Shown: one piece after another, positions 17,219 through 26,463 of the stretch
Position numbering within the stretch: the stretch's first letter is position 1
Layout of the letters: every line of letters starts with the position of its first letter
Assembly: GCF_002802915.1 (NCBI RefSeq)
Contig: NZ_PEBJ01000002.1
Span: 349,174-413,173 of the forward strand
DNA: 64,000 nt
From: Bifidobacterium felsineum
GTDB taxonomy: Bacteria > Actinomycetota > Actinomycetes > Actinomycetales > Bifidobacteriaceae
Direction: 5' to 3'
Notes under the pieces: generated by a model
The model's input: only the letters and a program-made list of their open reading frames with translations
The model's database searches: none
Told to the model about the DNA's origin: nothing
Position numbers and translations under genes: made by a program

Positions 17219-18196
17219 TTACCTCCAAGTTTTGCCTGCGGCCAGTTTAGCAGCGAGCTCGGGACGCTCATCCAGCAGGTCATCCAATTCACGGGCGATG
17301 CGCAGCGGCGCCACCGGGTCGAAGAGCGCTGCCGCACCCACTTCCACGGCGTTCGCGCCGGCATACAGGTATTCCAATGCCTTCTCACCGGAGTCAATGC
17401 CGCCAATGCCAATAATCGGAATCTCCGGCAACGCGGTGCGCACACGGTACACGGCGGCAATGCCGATAGGCAGCACAGCCGGGCCGGATACACCGCCGGT
17501 CTTATTGGCGATAATCGGCTCACCAGTGCGGATATTAAGTCTCATGCCGAGAACGGTGTTGATCATGCTCAGCGCATCGGCCCCATGTTCCACGGCCACG
17601 CGAGCCGGCACGGTGATGTCGGTGACATTCGGCGTAAGCTTGACGATCATCGGCTTGTCAGTCATCGGGCGCAGTTTGTCCATCAACGTGGCCAGAGCCA
17701 CCGGATCGGTACCGACGCTCATGCCGCCATGGGTCACGTTCGGGCAGCTGACGTTGATTTCAAGCATGTCCGCTTCGGAGTCGGCGAGCTTGGCGACCAC
17801 CTGCATGTAATCGTCATCGCAGTGTCCGGCCACGTTGGCGATGACCATTGCGCCGGCCTTCTTCAGCTTGGGCAAATCGTCTTCAAGATAGTGATCCACG
17901 CCGGGATTCTGCAAACCGACAGCGTTGAGGTTCGAGGCTGGCCCTTCCGCGGTACGCGGGGAAGGATTGCCTTCCCATGGAATCGGTGAGCATCCCTTGG
18001 TGCAGACGGCACCAAGCTGACTGACATCGTAGAACCAACGGACGGCCGCATACTGGAAGGTACCGGAGGCAGTGCCGACCGGGTTCTTCCAGGTGACGCC
18101 GGCAACCTGAGTGGAATGCTTCCACTCGTGCGGCTCGTAGATGTTGATGTGCTTGTCGGCTTGCTGTGCAGCGGTTGCAGCAGTGTTGGCGTTCAT
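17219..18196 (-). CDS. pyrD: Dihydroorotate dehydrogenase, class 1B catalytic subunit
   Basis: Oxidises dihydroorotate to orotate using FMN and passes electrons to the PyrK partner encoded just upstream. A 325-residue beta/alpha barrel: [15 protein letters not shown] near the N-terminus, [15 protein letters not shown], the catalytic-base loop [12 protein letters not shown] (Cys rather than Ser, as in class 1B), KLTPNVTDI, and the FMN phosphate site [19 protein letters not shown]. The ATG at 18196 follows the pyrK stop by two bases. The frame is open further upstream inside pyrK, but that extension has no family similarity. Confidence 0.95.
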   Translation of the reverse strand: MNANTAATAAQQADKHINIYEPHEWKHSTQVAGVTWKNPVGTASGTFQYAAVRWFYDVSQLGAVCTKGCSPIPWEGNPSPRTAEGPASNLNAVGLQNPGVDHYLEDDLPKLKKAGAMVIANVAGHCDDDYMQVVAKLADSEADMLEINVSCPNVTHGGMSVGTDPVALATLMDKLRPMTDKPMIVKLTPNVTDITVPARVAVEHGADALSMINTVLGMRLNIRTGEPIIANKTGGVSGPAVLPIGIAAVYRVRTALPEIPIIGIGGIDSGEKALEYLYAGANAVEVGAAALFDPVAPLRIARELDDLLDERPELAAKLAAGKTWR

Positions 18197-18198
18197 CG

Positions 18199-19023
18199 TC
18201 ACTTCCCCCATCCGAGCTGTTCGCGGGTGAATACCGGACCGTCGGAGCAGACCTTGAGGCGGCCGTCCACCGTGTCCACAGTGCACAGCACGCAAGTGCC
18301 GTATCCGCAGCCCATGCGCTGTTCCATGCTCAGCTGTGCCGGCATATCACGTTCGGCTGCCCATGCGGCGACTGCCTTCATCATCGGCAGCGGACCGCAG
18401 GAAAGGATGGTGGGTGAGTGATCGGTGACATAGAGGTCACCGGACTGCTCCAACTGATTCAGCAGGTCTACGACATTGCCCTGCGCATTGTCGATGTTGA
18501 AGGAGCGGTCGGTGTAGCGGGAAACGAATTCCTCACCGAAGTGGGCGTCACGGTAGCCGATGACGGAGGTTGCCACGGAACCGGCCATATCGGCGATTTT
18601 CTGGGCCGCATACACCAGTGGCGGCACACCAAGTCCGCCGCCGACGAGGATATAGTTGGCGTCCTGTTTCAGGTTGAAGCCACGACCAAGCGGACCGAGC
18701 ACGTCCACAGTGTCGCCGGCTTCGAGCTGAGCAAGCTGCTCAGTGCCGTGACCGATAACGGCGAAAATCACACTGACTTCGTCGCTTTCGACTTCGCTGA
18801 CGCCAAACGGGCGGGGCATCAGCATGAAATCGTCGTGCGTGAACAGGTTCACGAACTGGGCAGGCTTGGCATGGGATGCGATGAATGCGTCACGGAAAGT
18901 AAGACGCACCACATGGTCGGTCAGTTCGCGCACAGCCGTGACTTCCACGGTGTGACGCGGCGGGAAGAATCCCGATGCAGTGGCTTCAGCCACCACATCA
19001 TGCGTTGGGGTGAAGGTAGTCAT
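18199..19023 (-). CDS. pyrK: Dihydroorotate dehydrogenase electron-transfer subunit
   Basis: The FAD and [2Fe-2S] partner of class 1B PyrD, which hands electrons to NAD+. The 274-residue protein has a ferredoxin-reductase fold: HVVRLTFRD, AQFVNLF (FAD binding), then YILVGGGLGVPPLVYAAQKI (NAD binding). The cluster ligands near the C-terminus are in MGCGYGTCVLCTV and the later LKVCSDGPVF, matching the family C-x4-C-x2-C-x(n)-C spacing. It lies between pyrF and pyrD in the operon. Confidence 0.95.
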   Translation of the reverse strand: MTTFTPTHDVVAEATASGFFPPRHTVEVTAVRELTDHVVRLTFRDAFIASHAKPAQFVNLFTHDDFMLMPRPFGVSEVESDEVSVIFAVIGHGTEQLAQLEAGDTVDVLGPLGRGFNLKQDANYILVGGGLGVPPLVYAAQKIADMAGSVATSVIGYRDAHFGEEFVSRYTDRSFNIDNAQGNVVDLLNQLEQSGDLYVTDHSPTILSCGPLPMMKAVAAWAAERDMPAQLSMEQRMGCGYGTCVLCTVDTVDGRLKVCSDGPVFTREQLGWGK

Positions 19024-19054
19024 GGGAATCCTTATCTAAGTCCTGGTCTGCCAA

Positions 19055-20029
19055 TCAGCGATAGACGGCGATACGCAGGGCGTCACGCATATCGAGAGCA
19101 GCTTGGCGGGCGCTTTCAGCAACCAGATTCAGCGCATCATCAGCGCTCATAGATTCGGAGTACTTGCCGCTCTTCTTCCATGCGCCGATGATGCCGCGAG
19201 AGGAATTGACGAGTGCGCCACTACCGTTGGCATCGAACATACCGGCAACGTCCTGAGCGGTACCACCCTGGGCTCCATAGCCTGGCACCAAGAAGAAGGT
19301 GTGCGGCATGCGGGCACGCAGTGCGCGGCCCTCTTCTGGATGCGTGGCACCGACCACAGCACCAACACGGGAGTAACCGTGCTCGCCAATGGTTTCGGCA
19401 CCCCAGCCTTCCACAAGGTCGGCCACATGTTCGTAGACCTTCTTGCCGTCAGCCAGATCAAGCATCTGCAGTTCACTGGACGACGGGTTGGAGGTACGCA
19501 CCAGCACGAAAATGTCCTTGTCGGCTTCGGTGGCAGCCTGAACGAACGGAGTGATGCCATCCGTGCCGAGATATGGGTTCACGGTCACGGCATCCTCGTG
19601 CCATGGGTCGAAAGCAGAGCCATCTTCCGCAGCGGCGGCCACGCCGTTCAAATGATGCGCGTAGGCGGCGGCGGTGGAGCCGATGTCGCCGCGCTTCACG
19701 TCACCGAGTACATACAGACCCTGCTGGGCCGCGTATTCGCAGGTCATCGTGTACACGTCCACGCCAGCCGGGCCGAGTGCCTCGTACATGGCGATTTGCG
19801 GCTTGACCGCTGGCACGATATCCGCCACGGCATCAATGATGGTGCGGTTGAATTCGAAGTAGGCGACCGCCAGCTGGGCTGCAGGCAGCTCTTCCGGGGA
19901 ATCCACCGAATCGCGCACCTCATCGGCGAAGCTGGCCACCACTTGCGGCGGAACCAATGCCTCGGTAGGGTCCAGTCCCACGACGGACGGGTTCTGTACG
20001 TTATTGATTGCTTCGATCAGGCGATCCAT
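19055..20029 (-). CDS. pyrF: Orotidine 5'-phosphate decarboxylase, type 2
   Basis: Decarboxylates OMP to UMP, the last step of the pathway. At 324 residues it is the longer type 2 form found in actinobacteria. The catalytic Asp-Lys-Asp motif appears as LGDVKRGDIGSTAAAYA near residue 95. Substrate-binding segments include AVTVNPYLGTDGITPF, VLVRTSNPSS and FFLVPGYGAQGGTAQDV. The start at 20029 (MDRLIEAINN) fits the family. A composite repeat element lies between it and pyrC. Confidence 0.95.
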   Translation of the reverse strand: MDRLIEAINNVQNPSVVGLDPTEALVPPQVVASFADEVRDSVDSPEELPAAQLAVAYFEFNRTIIDAVADIVPAVKPQIAMYEALGPAGVDVYTMTCEYAAQQGLYVLGDVKRGDIGSTAAAYAHHLNGVAAAAEDGSAFDPWHEDAVTVNPYLGTDGITPFVQAATEADKDIFVLVRTSNPSSSELQMLDLADGKKVYEHVADLVEGWGAETIGEHGYSRVGAVVGATHPEEGRALRARMPHTFFLVPGYGAQGGTAQDVAGMFDANGSGALVNSSRGIIGAWKKSGKYSESMSADDALNLVAESARQAALDMRDALRIAVYR

Positions 20030-20051
20030 CGAAGTCCTTTCTGTTGAGTCT

Positions 20052-20098
20052 CTCCCCCAGTCATGCTTCGCATGACAGCCCTCTCGTCAGAGGGGGCC
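20052..20098. repeat. Composite double-hairpin repeat, copy 1
   Basis: Two adjacent hairpins: GTCATGC/GCATGAC (20060-20076) and CCCTCT/AGAGGG (20079-20095), flanked by CTCCCCC and GGGGGCC. Read on the minus strand, the architecture (short G/C hairpin, GCTGTC..., second hairpin, GGGG) matches the element at 38031-38080. It sits in the 75-base gap between pyrC and pyrF inside the operon, where it may lower downstream expression or mark an mRNA processing point. Confidence 0.65.
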
Positions 20099-20104
20099 TG
20101 TTCT

Positions 20105-21643
20105 TTACAATCGGCTGAACATGAATTGGGAGCCGATGATGGTGGCGAGTGGACGACCGGTGACCTTCCAGCCGCCGAACGGGGTGTTGCGTGCCGCGGA
20201 GTGGAATTGTTCCGGGTCCACGGTCCATTCCTCGTCGGTGTTGAGGATGGCCAAATCCACATGCTCGGCATCCTCCACGCGGCTCAAATCAAGCAGACGG
20301 TTCACGCCTTCGCGCTGAGCCGTGTGGCCCTCCCCTGCCGTGGTATCAGTAGCTTCTGCGGTTTCCTCGGCGATTACACCTTCCGGGTCATCACCAGTAG
20401 GTGCCGGCTCAGCCCAGTCCTCCACGAGTGCGGCGATATCCGTGGCATCGTGACCCATCAGAGCCTCCGGGGCTACAGACATGAGTTCAATCAGTCGCTC
20501 ATCTGAAATATGGCCACCATCCACCAACACCTTGTGGCATACGCCGTACGCGCATTCCAGACCAATGATGCCATTGGGCGCTTCAAGGAAGCCCAAGGCC
20601 TTCTCATCCATTGTATGCGGCGCATGATCAGTGGCCAACAAGTCAACCGTGCCATCGGCAATGGCTGCGATAGTGGCCTTACGGTCAGCTTCAGAACGCA
20701 ACGGCGGATTCATCTTGGCCAGCGTGCCGTATTCCAACAGCGCTTCATCACTCAGGGCCAGATAGTGCGGTGCGGTTTCGCAAGTGATTGGCAGGCCTTC
20801 GGCCTTGGCCTTACGAATCGCCTCGAACGAAATCGCAGTGCTCACATGCTGGAAGTGCACATGGATGCCGGTACGACGTGCAGCCTCGATATCGCGAGCC
20901 ACAATCTTAAGCTCAGTATCTTCTGGAATACCGGGAACACCAAGCTGGCGGGAAACAGGGCCTTCATTGACGGCACCGGTATCGTGATGCTCACAGTGTT
21001 CAATCAGATACAGATCGGATGCCTTGGCATTGGCCAGTACTTCGTCCAGAATCGGCTCAGGAACGGCGGCACCATCGTCGCTAATGGCGGTAACCGGATG
21101 CTCGTTCATGGCCGGGGTCTTGAGCTCATCATCGAATCCAGGCACGTACTTGAGCCAATCGGCGGTATCGCTTGCCTCCTTGCCTGCACGATCCTTGGAT
21201 GCGCACACGCACAGGTCATAGCGGACCGGGAGCTTCACACCATGTGCGGCATCGTAGTTCTGCAGGAAATCAATGACGTTGCTGAAGCCGGCCTCGCGTA
21301 CCTCGCGCGCGCCCGGCTTATCGGCGGCAGCGTCGGCATCAGTCACCGGCTGGCCATCGAGCGCAGGCAACGTGTTCGGCATGATGAGCACGTTCGTGTA
21401 TCCGCCGGATGCCGAGGCACGGCAACCGGAAATCATGGACTCTTTATAGGTCTGGCCGGGATCGCGGAAGTGCACATGCGGGTCTGCGAAACCGGGGGCC
21501 GCAGTCAGTCCTGTGGCATCGATATCAGCACCGTCGTGCACGGTGTCGGTATCGGCGAAGTAGGCGTCGGCAAGGCCTGGAACCACCAAATCGATGATTT
21601 CGCCGGTGTTCCAGACCTTAATGTTGCGCAGTGTGATGCTCAC
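20105..21643 (-). CDS. pyrC: Dihydroorotase
   Basis: Cyclises carbamoyl-aspartate to dihydroorotate; a zinc amidohydrolase. Metal ligands are seen in GFADPHVHFRDPGQTYKES (HxH), in the histidine segments LIEHCEHHD and HFQHVST, and in LLATDHAPHTMDEKA (catalytic Asp). At 512 residues it is about 70-80 longer than usual. The excess is a Glu/Ala/Thr-rich, probably disordered insert near bases 20290-20440 between SVAPEALMGHD and the final WTVDPEQFHSAARNTPF block. The stop overlaps the start region of pyrI by four bases, so translation is coupled. Confidence 0.94.
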   Translation of the reverse strand: MSITLRNIKVWNTGEIIDLVVPGLADAYFADTDTVHDGADIDATGLTAAPGFADPHVHFRDPGQTYKESMISGCRASASGGYTNVLIMPNTLPALDGQPVTDADAAADKPGAREVREAGFSNVIDFLQNYDAAHGVKLPVRYDLCVCASKDRAGKEASDTADWLKYVPGFDDELKTPAMNEHPVTAISDDGAAVPEPILDEVLANAKASDLYLIEHCEHHDTGAVNEGPVSRQLGVPGIPEDTELKIVARDIEAARRTGIHVHFQHVSTAISFEAIRKAKAEGLPITCETAPHYLALSDEALLEYGTLAKMNPPLRSEADRKATIAAIADGTVDLLATDHAPHTMDEKALGFLEAPNGIIGLECAYGVCHKVLVDGGHISDERLIELMSVAPEALMGHDATDIAALVEDWAEPAPTGDDPEGVIAEETAEATDTTAGEGHTAQREGVNRLLDLSRVEDAEHVDLAILNTDEEWTVDPEQFHSAARNTPFGGWKVTGRPLATIIGSQFMFSRL

Positions 21644-22059
21644 AGTTTGGCTTCCTCGTCGCAGTAGTCGCAGCGGTATTCGAGGCGATCGGAATGCACC
21701 AGATGGAACATCTGCTTGATGTCATGCTCGCTGGTGGTCACGCAGCGTGGGTTGACGCACTTGATGACGCCGACGACATGTTCAGGCAGGTGCGGCTGCT
21801 TCTTTTCGACAATGTGTCCGCCGCGTACCACGTCCACCGTGGCCTGACGTGCCACGAAACCAAGTACATCAAGATCGATGTCCTTGTCATCCTCGATTTT
21901 GATGATGTCCTTGGAACCGAAGCGCTTGGACGTGGTGTTCATAATCAGCGCGAGCTTGGTTTTGGATGGATCTATCTTCAGATATTCCAGTACCTTCAGA
22001 GAGGTGCCGGCCGGCACATGATCGATGATGATGCCGTTAACGATGCTGGTGACTTCCAT
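21640..22059 (-). CDS. pyrI: Aspartate carbamoyltransferase regulatory subunit
   Basis: The allosteric partner of PyrB that senses ATP, CTP and UTP. A 139-residue protein: an N-terminal nucleotide-binding domain (GIIIDHVPAGTSLKVLEYLK) and a C-terminal zinc domain with four cysteines in KCVNPRCVTT and EYRCDYCDEE that contacts the catalytic chain. It overlaps pyrB by one base and pyrC by four. A bacterial PyrB-PyrI pair predicts feedback control of the pathway at protein level. Confidence 0.95.
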   Translation of the reverse strand: MEVTSIVNGIIIDHVPAGTSLKVLEYLKIDPSKTKLALIMNTTSKRFGSKDIIKIEDDKDIDLDVLGFVARQATVDVVRGGHIVEKKQPHLPEHVVGVIKCVNPRCVTTSEHDIKQMFHLVHSDRLEYRCDYCDEEAKL

Positions 22060-23039
22060 CAGGCTTGCACCTCCTTGGGGTTAAGCGGTTCGTAGCCGGG
22101 TAGGTCATCGCCTACCACGGAGCTTTCTAGGGCCATGCGCATGAGCATGCCGTTCTTGACCTGTTCGAAGTAGGCAGCGCGCGGATCGTCGTCCACTTCC
22201 ACAGCAATCTCGTTGACTCGTGGCAGCGGATGCAGCACAGCCATATGCGGCTTGGCAAGCGCCAGCTTGTCCTCATCGAGGATGTAGGTATCGCGCAAAC
22301 GCAGGTAATCGTCTTCGTTGAAGAAGCGTTCCTTTTGCACACGGGTCATATACAGCACGTCAAGGTCGCCGATCACAGAGGCCAGATCGCGCACTTCCAC
22401 GTAGGAGCAGGTCGGCGTGGCGTTGATGCGGTCGATGACGTATTGCGGGGTCTTGAGCTCGTCCGGACTGATGAGAATGAACCGCACGTTGCCGAAACGG
22501 CAGAGGGTTTCGATCAGGGAGTGCACGGTACGGCCGAAGGTCAAGTCGCCGCACAGGCCCACGGTCAGATCGGTGATGCGGCCGAAGCGGGACTGCAGCG
22601 TAGCCAGATCGGCCAGCGTCTGGGTGGGATGCATGTGGCCGCCGTCACCGGCGTTGATCACCGGCACGGAAGCGGCGCGGGATGCCACGAGGGCGGCACC
22701 TTCCTTCGGGTGGCGGATGGCGACCACGTCCACGTAGTTCGACACGGTTTTCAGGGTGTCGGAAATCGTCTCGCCCTTGGTCACGGAGGCCAGCTGGGCG
22801 CCAGCGAAGCCGATGACCTTGCCGCCGAGTCGCAGCATTGCGGTTTCGAAGCTGAGGCGGGTGCGGGTGGAAGGCTCGTAGAACAAGGTGGCGAGCACGC
22901 GGCCTTCGCAGGTGTGGGAGACCTCCTTGCGATGGGCGTCGATGTACTCGGCCTTATGCAACATTTCGAGAATCTGATTGGTAGACAAGTCGTCAAGCGT
23001 CACAACGCTTTTGCCGACCATGGGTGTTTCTTTAGACAA
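22059..23039 (-). CDS. pyrB: Aspartate carbamoyltransferase catalytic subunit
   Basis: Joins carbamoyl phosphate and aspartate, the committed step of pyrimidine synthesis. The 326-residue protein has the carbamoyl-phosphate loop EPSTRTRLSFETAMLRLGG near residue 55, the 80s loop ASVTKGETISDTLKTVSNYV, NAGDGGHMHPTQTLADLATL and the aspartate-loop HPLPRVNEI near the C-terminus. The likely start is a TTG at 23039 with AAGG six bases upstream; an ATG six codons later is an alternative. It is the first gene of the pyrB-I-C-F-K-D-E operon. Confidence 0.95.
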   Translation of the reverse strand: MSKETPMVGKSVVTLDDLSTNQILEMLHKAEYIDAHRKEVSHTCEGRVLATLFYEPSTRTRLSFETAMLRLGGKVIGFAGAQLASVTKGETISDTLKTVSNYVDVVAIRHPKEGAALVASRAASVPVINAGDGGHMHPTQTLADLATLQSRFGRITDLTVGLCGDLTFGRTVHSLIETLCRFGNVRFILISPDELKTPQYVIDRINATPTCSYVEVRDLASVIGDLDVLYMTRVQKERFFNEDDYLRLRDTYILDEDKLALAKPHMAVLHPLPRVNEIAVEVDDDPRAAYFEQVKNGMLMRMALESSVVGDDLPGYEPLNPKEVQA

Positions 23040-23058
23040 GGCTCACCTTTTCGCTCGT

Positions 23059-23086
23059 GGTTACAGGTGGCCACCCTTATGTGACC
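23059..23086 (-). promoter_or_regulatory. Symmetric element in the pyr operon leader
   Basis: An inverted repeat with outer arms GGTTACA (23059-23065) and TGTGACC (23080-23086, one mismatch) and an inner GGTGGCCACC (23066-23075), 20-47 bases before the pyrB start. It could be an operator or a leader hairpin; the evidence is the symmetry and position only. No PyrR-type attenuator with a T-run is visible in this 98-base gap. Confidence 0.35.
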
Positions 23087-23137
23087 TTATCTAACTTACG
23101 CCATTTTTCGGACAGCTGCGTTCACCGAGTGTTCACC

Positions 23138-26100
23138 CTATCGCTGGGCGCGGCGGCGGTTGGCGGCCAGACGCGGAGCGATGACGTGCATGCGTGGCTT
23201 TGCGGGCTTCTGCGGCGCGCCAGAGGCTCCCGAACGGCCGGCAACTGGCACACCACCGGTAACAGCATCGTCTTCGACCTGACCGTAGAACAACCGCTGG
23301 CATACATCACGGCATTTACGCATGACACCAAGCAAATCGTTCTCGAAATGCTGACCGCGATGGGCACCATAACCAAGGTATACGGCAATGCCGCCCAGCG
23401 AGTACATGTCATCCGGCAGAATATCCGCCTGGTTGGCACGACCGGACCATAAGTAATTGCCGTTGCGCGCCGCTGTGCAAGTGGTCCATGCCTTGCGAAG
23501 CTGGATGGCATCGATAGCACTGATCAGCTTCTTATCTTCCAGCACCTGCAACGCCTCCAAGGTGCCGTTGACACGCAAATCCTTGATGTCGCCAGCATGT
23601 TGGAGCTGGAGCAACTGCACGGTCCATTCCACATCGGAGAGTCCACCCTTGCCGAGCTTTAGATGGCGTTCGCGACGCACACCACGCGGCAGCCGTTCGG
23701 CTTCCATACGCGCCTTGAGCTTGCGAATGCTTTGCAATTCGGCGTCGCTAAGCTCCTGAGTCGGATAACGCAGCGGGTCGGCGATATTGATGAGGAAGTC
23801 GCGTGCCAGTTCCGCGTCGCCTGCCGCATAGCGGGCGCGCAACAGTGCCTGATGCTCCCAAGTCGAAGCCCACGATCCGTAATATTCCTCGCAGGAGGCA
23901 TACGAGCGCACGATCGGACCGTTCTTGCCTTCCGGCCGCAGGTCAAGATCGAGTTCAATCTTCGGTTCAAACGTGGTCGGACCCTGCAAAATATTGCGCA
24001 GATCCTCCACCGTCTTCTTGGCGAACGCGTTCGCCTGCGCATCATCGGCATCGTCTGCCGGTCGATAAATCAGAATGGCATCGGCGTCGGAGCTGAAGTT
24101 CACTTCGCGCCCACCGTAGCGGCCCATGGCGATCACCGCAATGTCAGCCGGAGCGGATTCCAAACCGAACGCAGCAGTCTGATGACGTACGGCCCATGTG
24201 AGCGAAGCATCGATGATGGCATCGTAGACGTCGGTCATCGCCTTCAGACAGGTTGCATCGTCCATGACTCCGCTCATCCAGGCCAAGCCGATGCGCTCAA
24301 TCTCATGGCGTCGCATCGCGCGCACGGAATTGGCGAATTCGTTCATGCTTGAGCCGAATCGTTCCAGAGCGGAATTCGTTTGAATATCCAGAGCCTTGCG
24401 AGTGCGGGCCTTGAGATTGTCATCATCGCCAAGCCAACTGATGGATTCCACTGACTTGTTGAGCGCGTCGCCAAGGAACCGGGAGTTGGAGAGAATATGG
24501 CACAGGCGCTGTGCCGCCGACGTGGAATCGCGCAGGAAACCAAGATAACCGGATTGGGTGCCGAAGTTCTCCTCCAGCTTGCGCCAGTTGAGCAGACCCA
24601 TATCCGGATTCTGTCCCTCCCCCAGCCATTGCAATACGGCTGGCAGAATAATGCGATTGATTTTCGCCGCGCGCCCGACGCCTGCAGTGAGTGCCTGCAC
24701 GTGCCGGATGGCGGCATCCGGATCGCCGAAGCCGATGGAAGCGAAACGCTCCTGTGCCGCGGCATTGCTCAGCGTAATCTGATCATTTTCAAGCTGAGCA
24801 CTGACCGGCAGCATCGGACGGTAGTAGATATCGAGATGAAGATGACGAACCTCGCGGCGGGTGTCATCGTACTTCTCCACGAGCTCTTCGGGATGCAGAC
24901 CGAAGGCACGGGCCAGTCGACGCAGTTCCTGATTCTGATTAAGCTCGTCGACATCGATATCACGCTTCTTTTCCAGACCGCCAACAGAGGCGCGGCCCAG
25001 ATCCGGGAAGAGATGCGTGCGTTTCAGCGACCAGATTTGCTGGCGATGCTCCATCACACGTTCGAAACGGTAATCCTGGGACATACGCACGGCCTGTTTG
25101 CGGGAGATATAGCCGCCTTCGGAGAGTCGTTGCAGCGAGTCCAATGTATTGCTGGTGCGCAGTGATTCATCGGTTCGACCGTGTACCAGTTGCAGCATCT
25201 GCACGGTGAACTCCACATCCCTCAGACCACCGCGACCAAGTTTTATTTCACGGTCTTTCAGGGGAGCCGGAATCAAATCTTCGACGCGCCTGCGCATTTT
25301 CTGGCAGTCATAAACGAAGTTCTTGCGCTTGGATGCACTCCATACGAACGGACGGGTCATATCCATATAGGCTTGGCCGAGCTCCGGGTCGCCGGCCACT
25401 GGGCGCGCCTTGAGCAATGCCTGGAACTCCCAGTTTTCCGCCCACTGCTCGTAATAGTTCTTGTGCGATTCAAGCACGCGGACCAGCTGACCGTCCTTGC
25501 CTTCCGGGCGAAGGCCACCGTCGATTTGCCATAACGGCTGCTCGGCGACGCCCATAATCGCCGACTGGCATACGCGCTGCAATGTGGTGCCCATCTTGGT
25601 GCCCACACGAATCAGCGTCTGATGGTCAACTTCTTTGCTGGCCGGCTCCACCACGTAAATCAAATCGACATCGGACACATAATTCAATTCCTGAGCACCG
25701 AGTTTGCCCATGCCGATGATGGTGAAGCGCACCTGATCGCTGCCTTCGACTTCCTTGCGGGCGATGGCCAGAGCACCTTCCAATGCCGCGTCGGCCAAAT
25801 CGGAAAGCTCGTGGCTGATGGTCGGCTGGATAACGGTAGGGTCGTCGGCGGTGGCATCCTGTGCGATGATGGCGGCAAGCTGCCGGCGGTAGCTTGCGCG
25901 CAAGGCAGTCGCCGCTTCGGCAAGATCCTTGGTTGCCTTGGGACTGGCTTTTTCCTCCGGGTCCGCGCCCACAGCGTTGAGCAGGCGCGCGCGACGCTGG
26001 TCATGATTGAACAAGTGGCTATTGCAATGGTCGACGGCAGCCGCTTCCACCAAATCCGGCTTGAAACACATGAACTTGCCCACGGCATCGGACACACCGA

Positions 26101-26377
26101 GTACGGTGATGAGACGTTTGAGCGCATCGCCATCCGGCATAACTTGCTTGAGATCACGGCCGCTGGATTGCATGGCGTTGACGATGTCCACAAAGTTGCG
26201 CAGGGCAATGTCTGGATCACCGGCGTGGGAGAGATAACCGAGCAGTTCGCTGCGATGGGAATCAGAGATCCCATCTGTCTTCAACTGGTCGAACAGCTCA
26301 CGAGCCTTATCGAGGTCCTGCAATCCCGCCCTGATCAGCGACATGGCACTGGGTTTGAACGTCGTCATTGCTTCCAT
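23138..26377 (-). CDS. glnE: Glutamine synthetase adenylyltransferase / deadenylase
   Basis: The bifunctional enzyme that adds AMP to, and removes AMP from, glutamine synthetase according to nitrogen status. At 1079 residues it holds two nucleotidyltransferase domains. The N-terminal deadenylase has GMGKLGAQELNYVSDVDLIYV near residue 225, and the C-terminal adenylylase has AMGRYGGREVNFSSDADAIL near residue 765. Each is followed by an RPEGKNGPIV/RPEGKDGQLV strand and a KLGKGGLSDVEWTVQ/KLGRGGLRDVEFTVQ block. The start may be either of two ATG codons three codons apart. It shares nitrogen metabolism with gltBD elsewhere in the window. The tail is basic (NRRRAQR). Confidence 0.95.
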   Translation of the reverse strand: MEAMTTFKPSAMSLIRAGLQDLDKARELFDQLKTDGISDSHRSELLGYLSHAGDPDIALRNFVDIVNAMQSSGRDLKQVMPDGDALKRLITVLGVSDAVGKFMCFKPDLVEAAAVDHCNSHLFNHDQRRARLLNAVGADPEEKASPKATKDLAEAATALRASYRRQLAAIIAQDATADDPTVIQPTISHELSDLADAALEGALAIARKEVEGSDQVRFTIIGMGKLGAQELNYVSDVDLIYVVEPASKEVDHQTLIRVGTKMGTTLQRVCQSAIMGVAEQPLWQIDGGLRPEGKDGQLVRVLESHKNYYEQWAENWEFQALLKARPVAGDPELGQAYMDMTRPFVWSASKRKNFVYDCQKMRRRVEDLIPAPLKDREIKLGRGGLRDVEFTVQMLQLVHGRTDESLRTSNTLDSLQRLSEGGYISRKQAVRMSQDYRFERVMEHRQQIWSLKRTHLFPDLGRASVGGLEKKRDIDVDELNQNQELRRLARAFGLHPEELVEKYDDTRREVRHLHLDIYYRPMLPVSAQLENDQITLSNAAAQERFASIGFGDPDAAIRHVQALTAGVGRAAKINRIILPAVLQWLGEGQNPDMGLLNWRKLEENFGTQSGYLGFLRDSTSAAQRLCHILSNSRFLGDALNKSVESISWLGDDDNLKARTRKALDIQTNSALERFGSSMNEFANSVRAMRRHEIERIGLAWMSGVMDDATCLKAMTDVYDAIIDASLTWAVRHQTAAFGLESAPADIAVIAMGRYGGREVNFSSDADAILIYRPADDADDAQANAFAKKTVEDLRNILQGPTTFEPKIELDLDLRPEGKNGPIVRSYASCEEYYGSWASTWEHQALLRARYAAGDAELARDFLINIADPLRYPTQELSDAELQSIRKLKARMEAERLPRGVRRERHLKLGKGGLSDVEWTVQLLQLQHAGDIKDLRVNGTLEALQVLEDKKLISAIDAIQLRKAWTTCTAARNGNYLWSGRANQADILPDDMYSLGGIAVYLGYGAHRGQHFENDLLGVMRKCRDVCQRLFYGQVEDDAVTGGVPVAGRSGASGAPQKPAKPRMHVIAPRLAANRRRAQR

Positions 26378-26396
26378 AAGTTTCCACTATATACGC

Positions 26397-26452
26397 TTGT
26401 GGCCTCTGCGCCTTGCATTCTCCTATCTGAATGCTCCGCACAGAGGCCACAA
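26397..26452 (-). terminator. Terminator after metF
   Basis: TTGTGGCCTCTG (26397-26408) pairs perfectly with CAGAGGCCACAA (26441-26452), with an inner GCATTC/GAATGC stem. It lies just after the metF stop on the minus strand and before glnE. Confidence 0.75.
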
Positions 26453-26463
26453 TTCAGCCGCAA

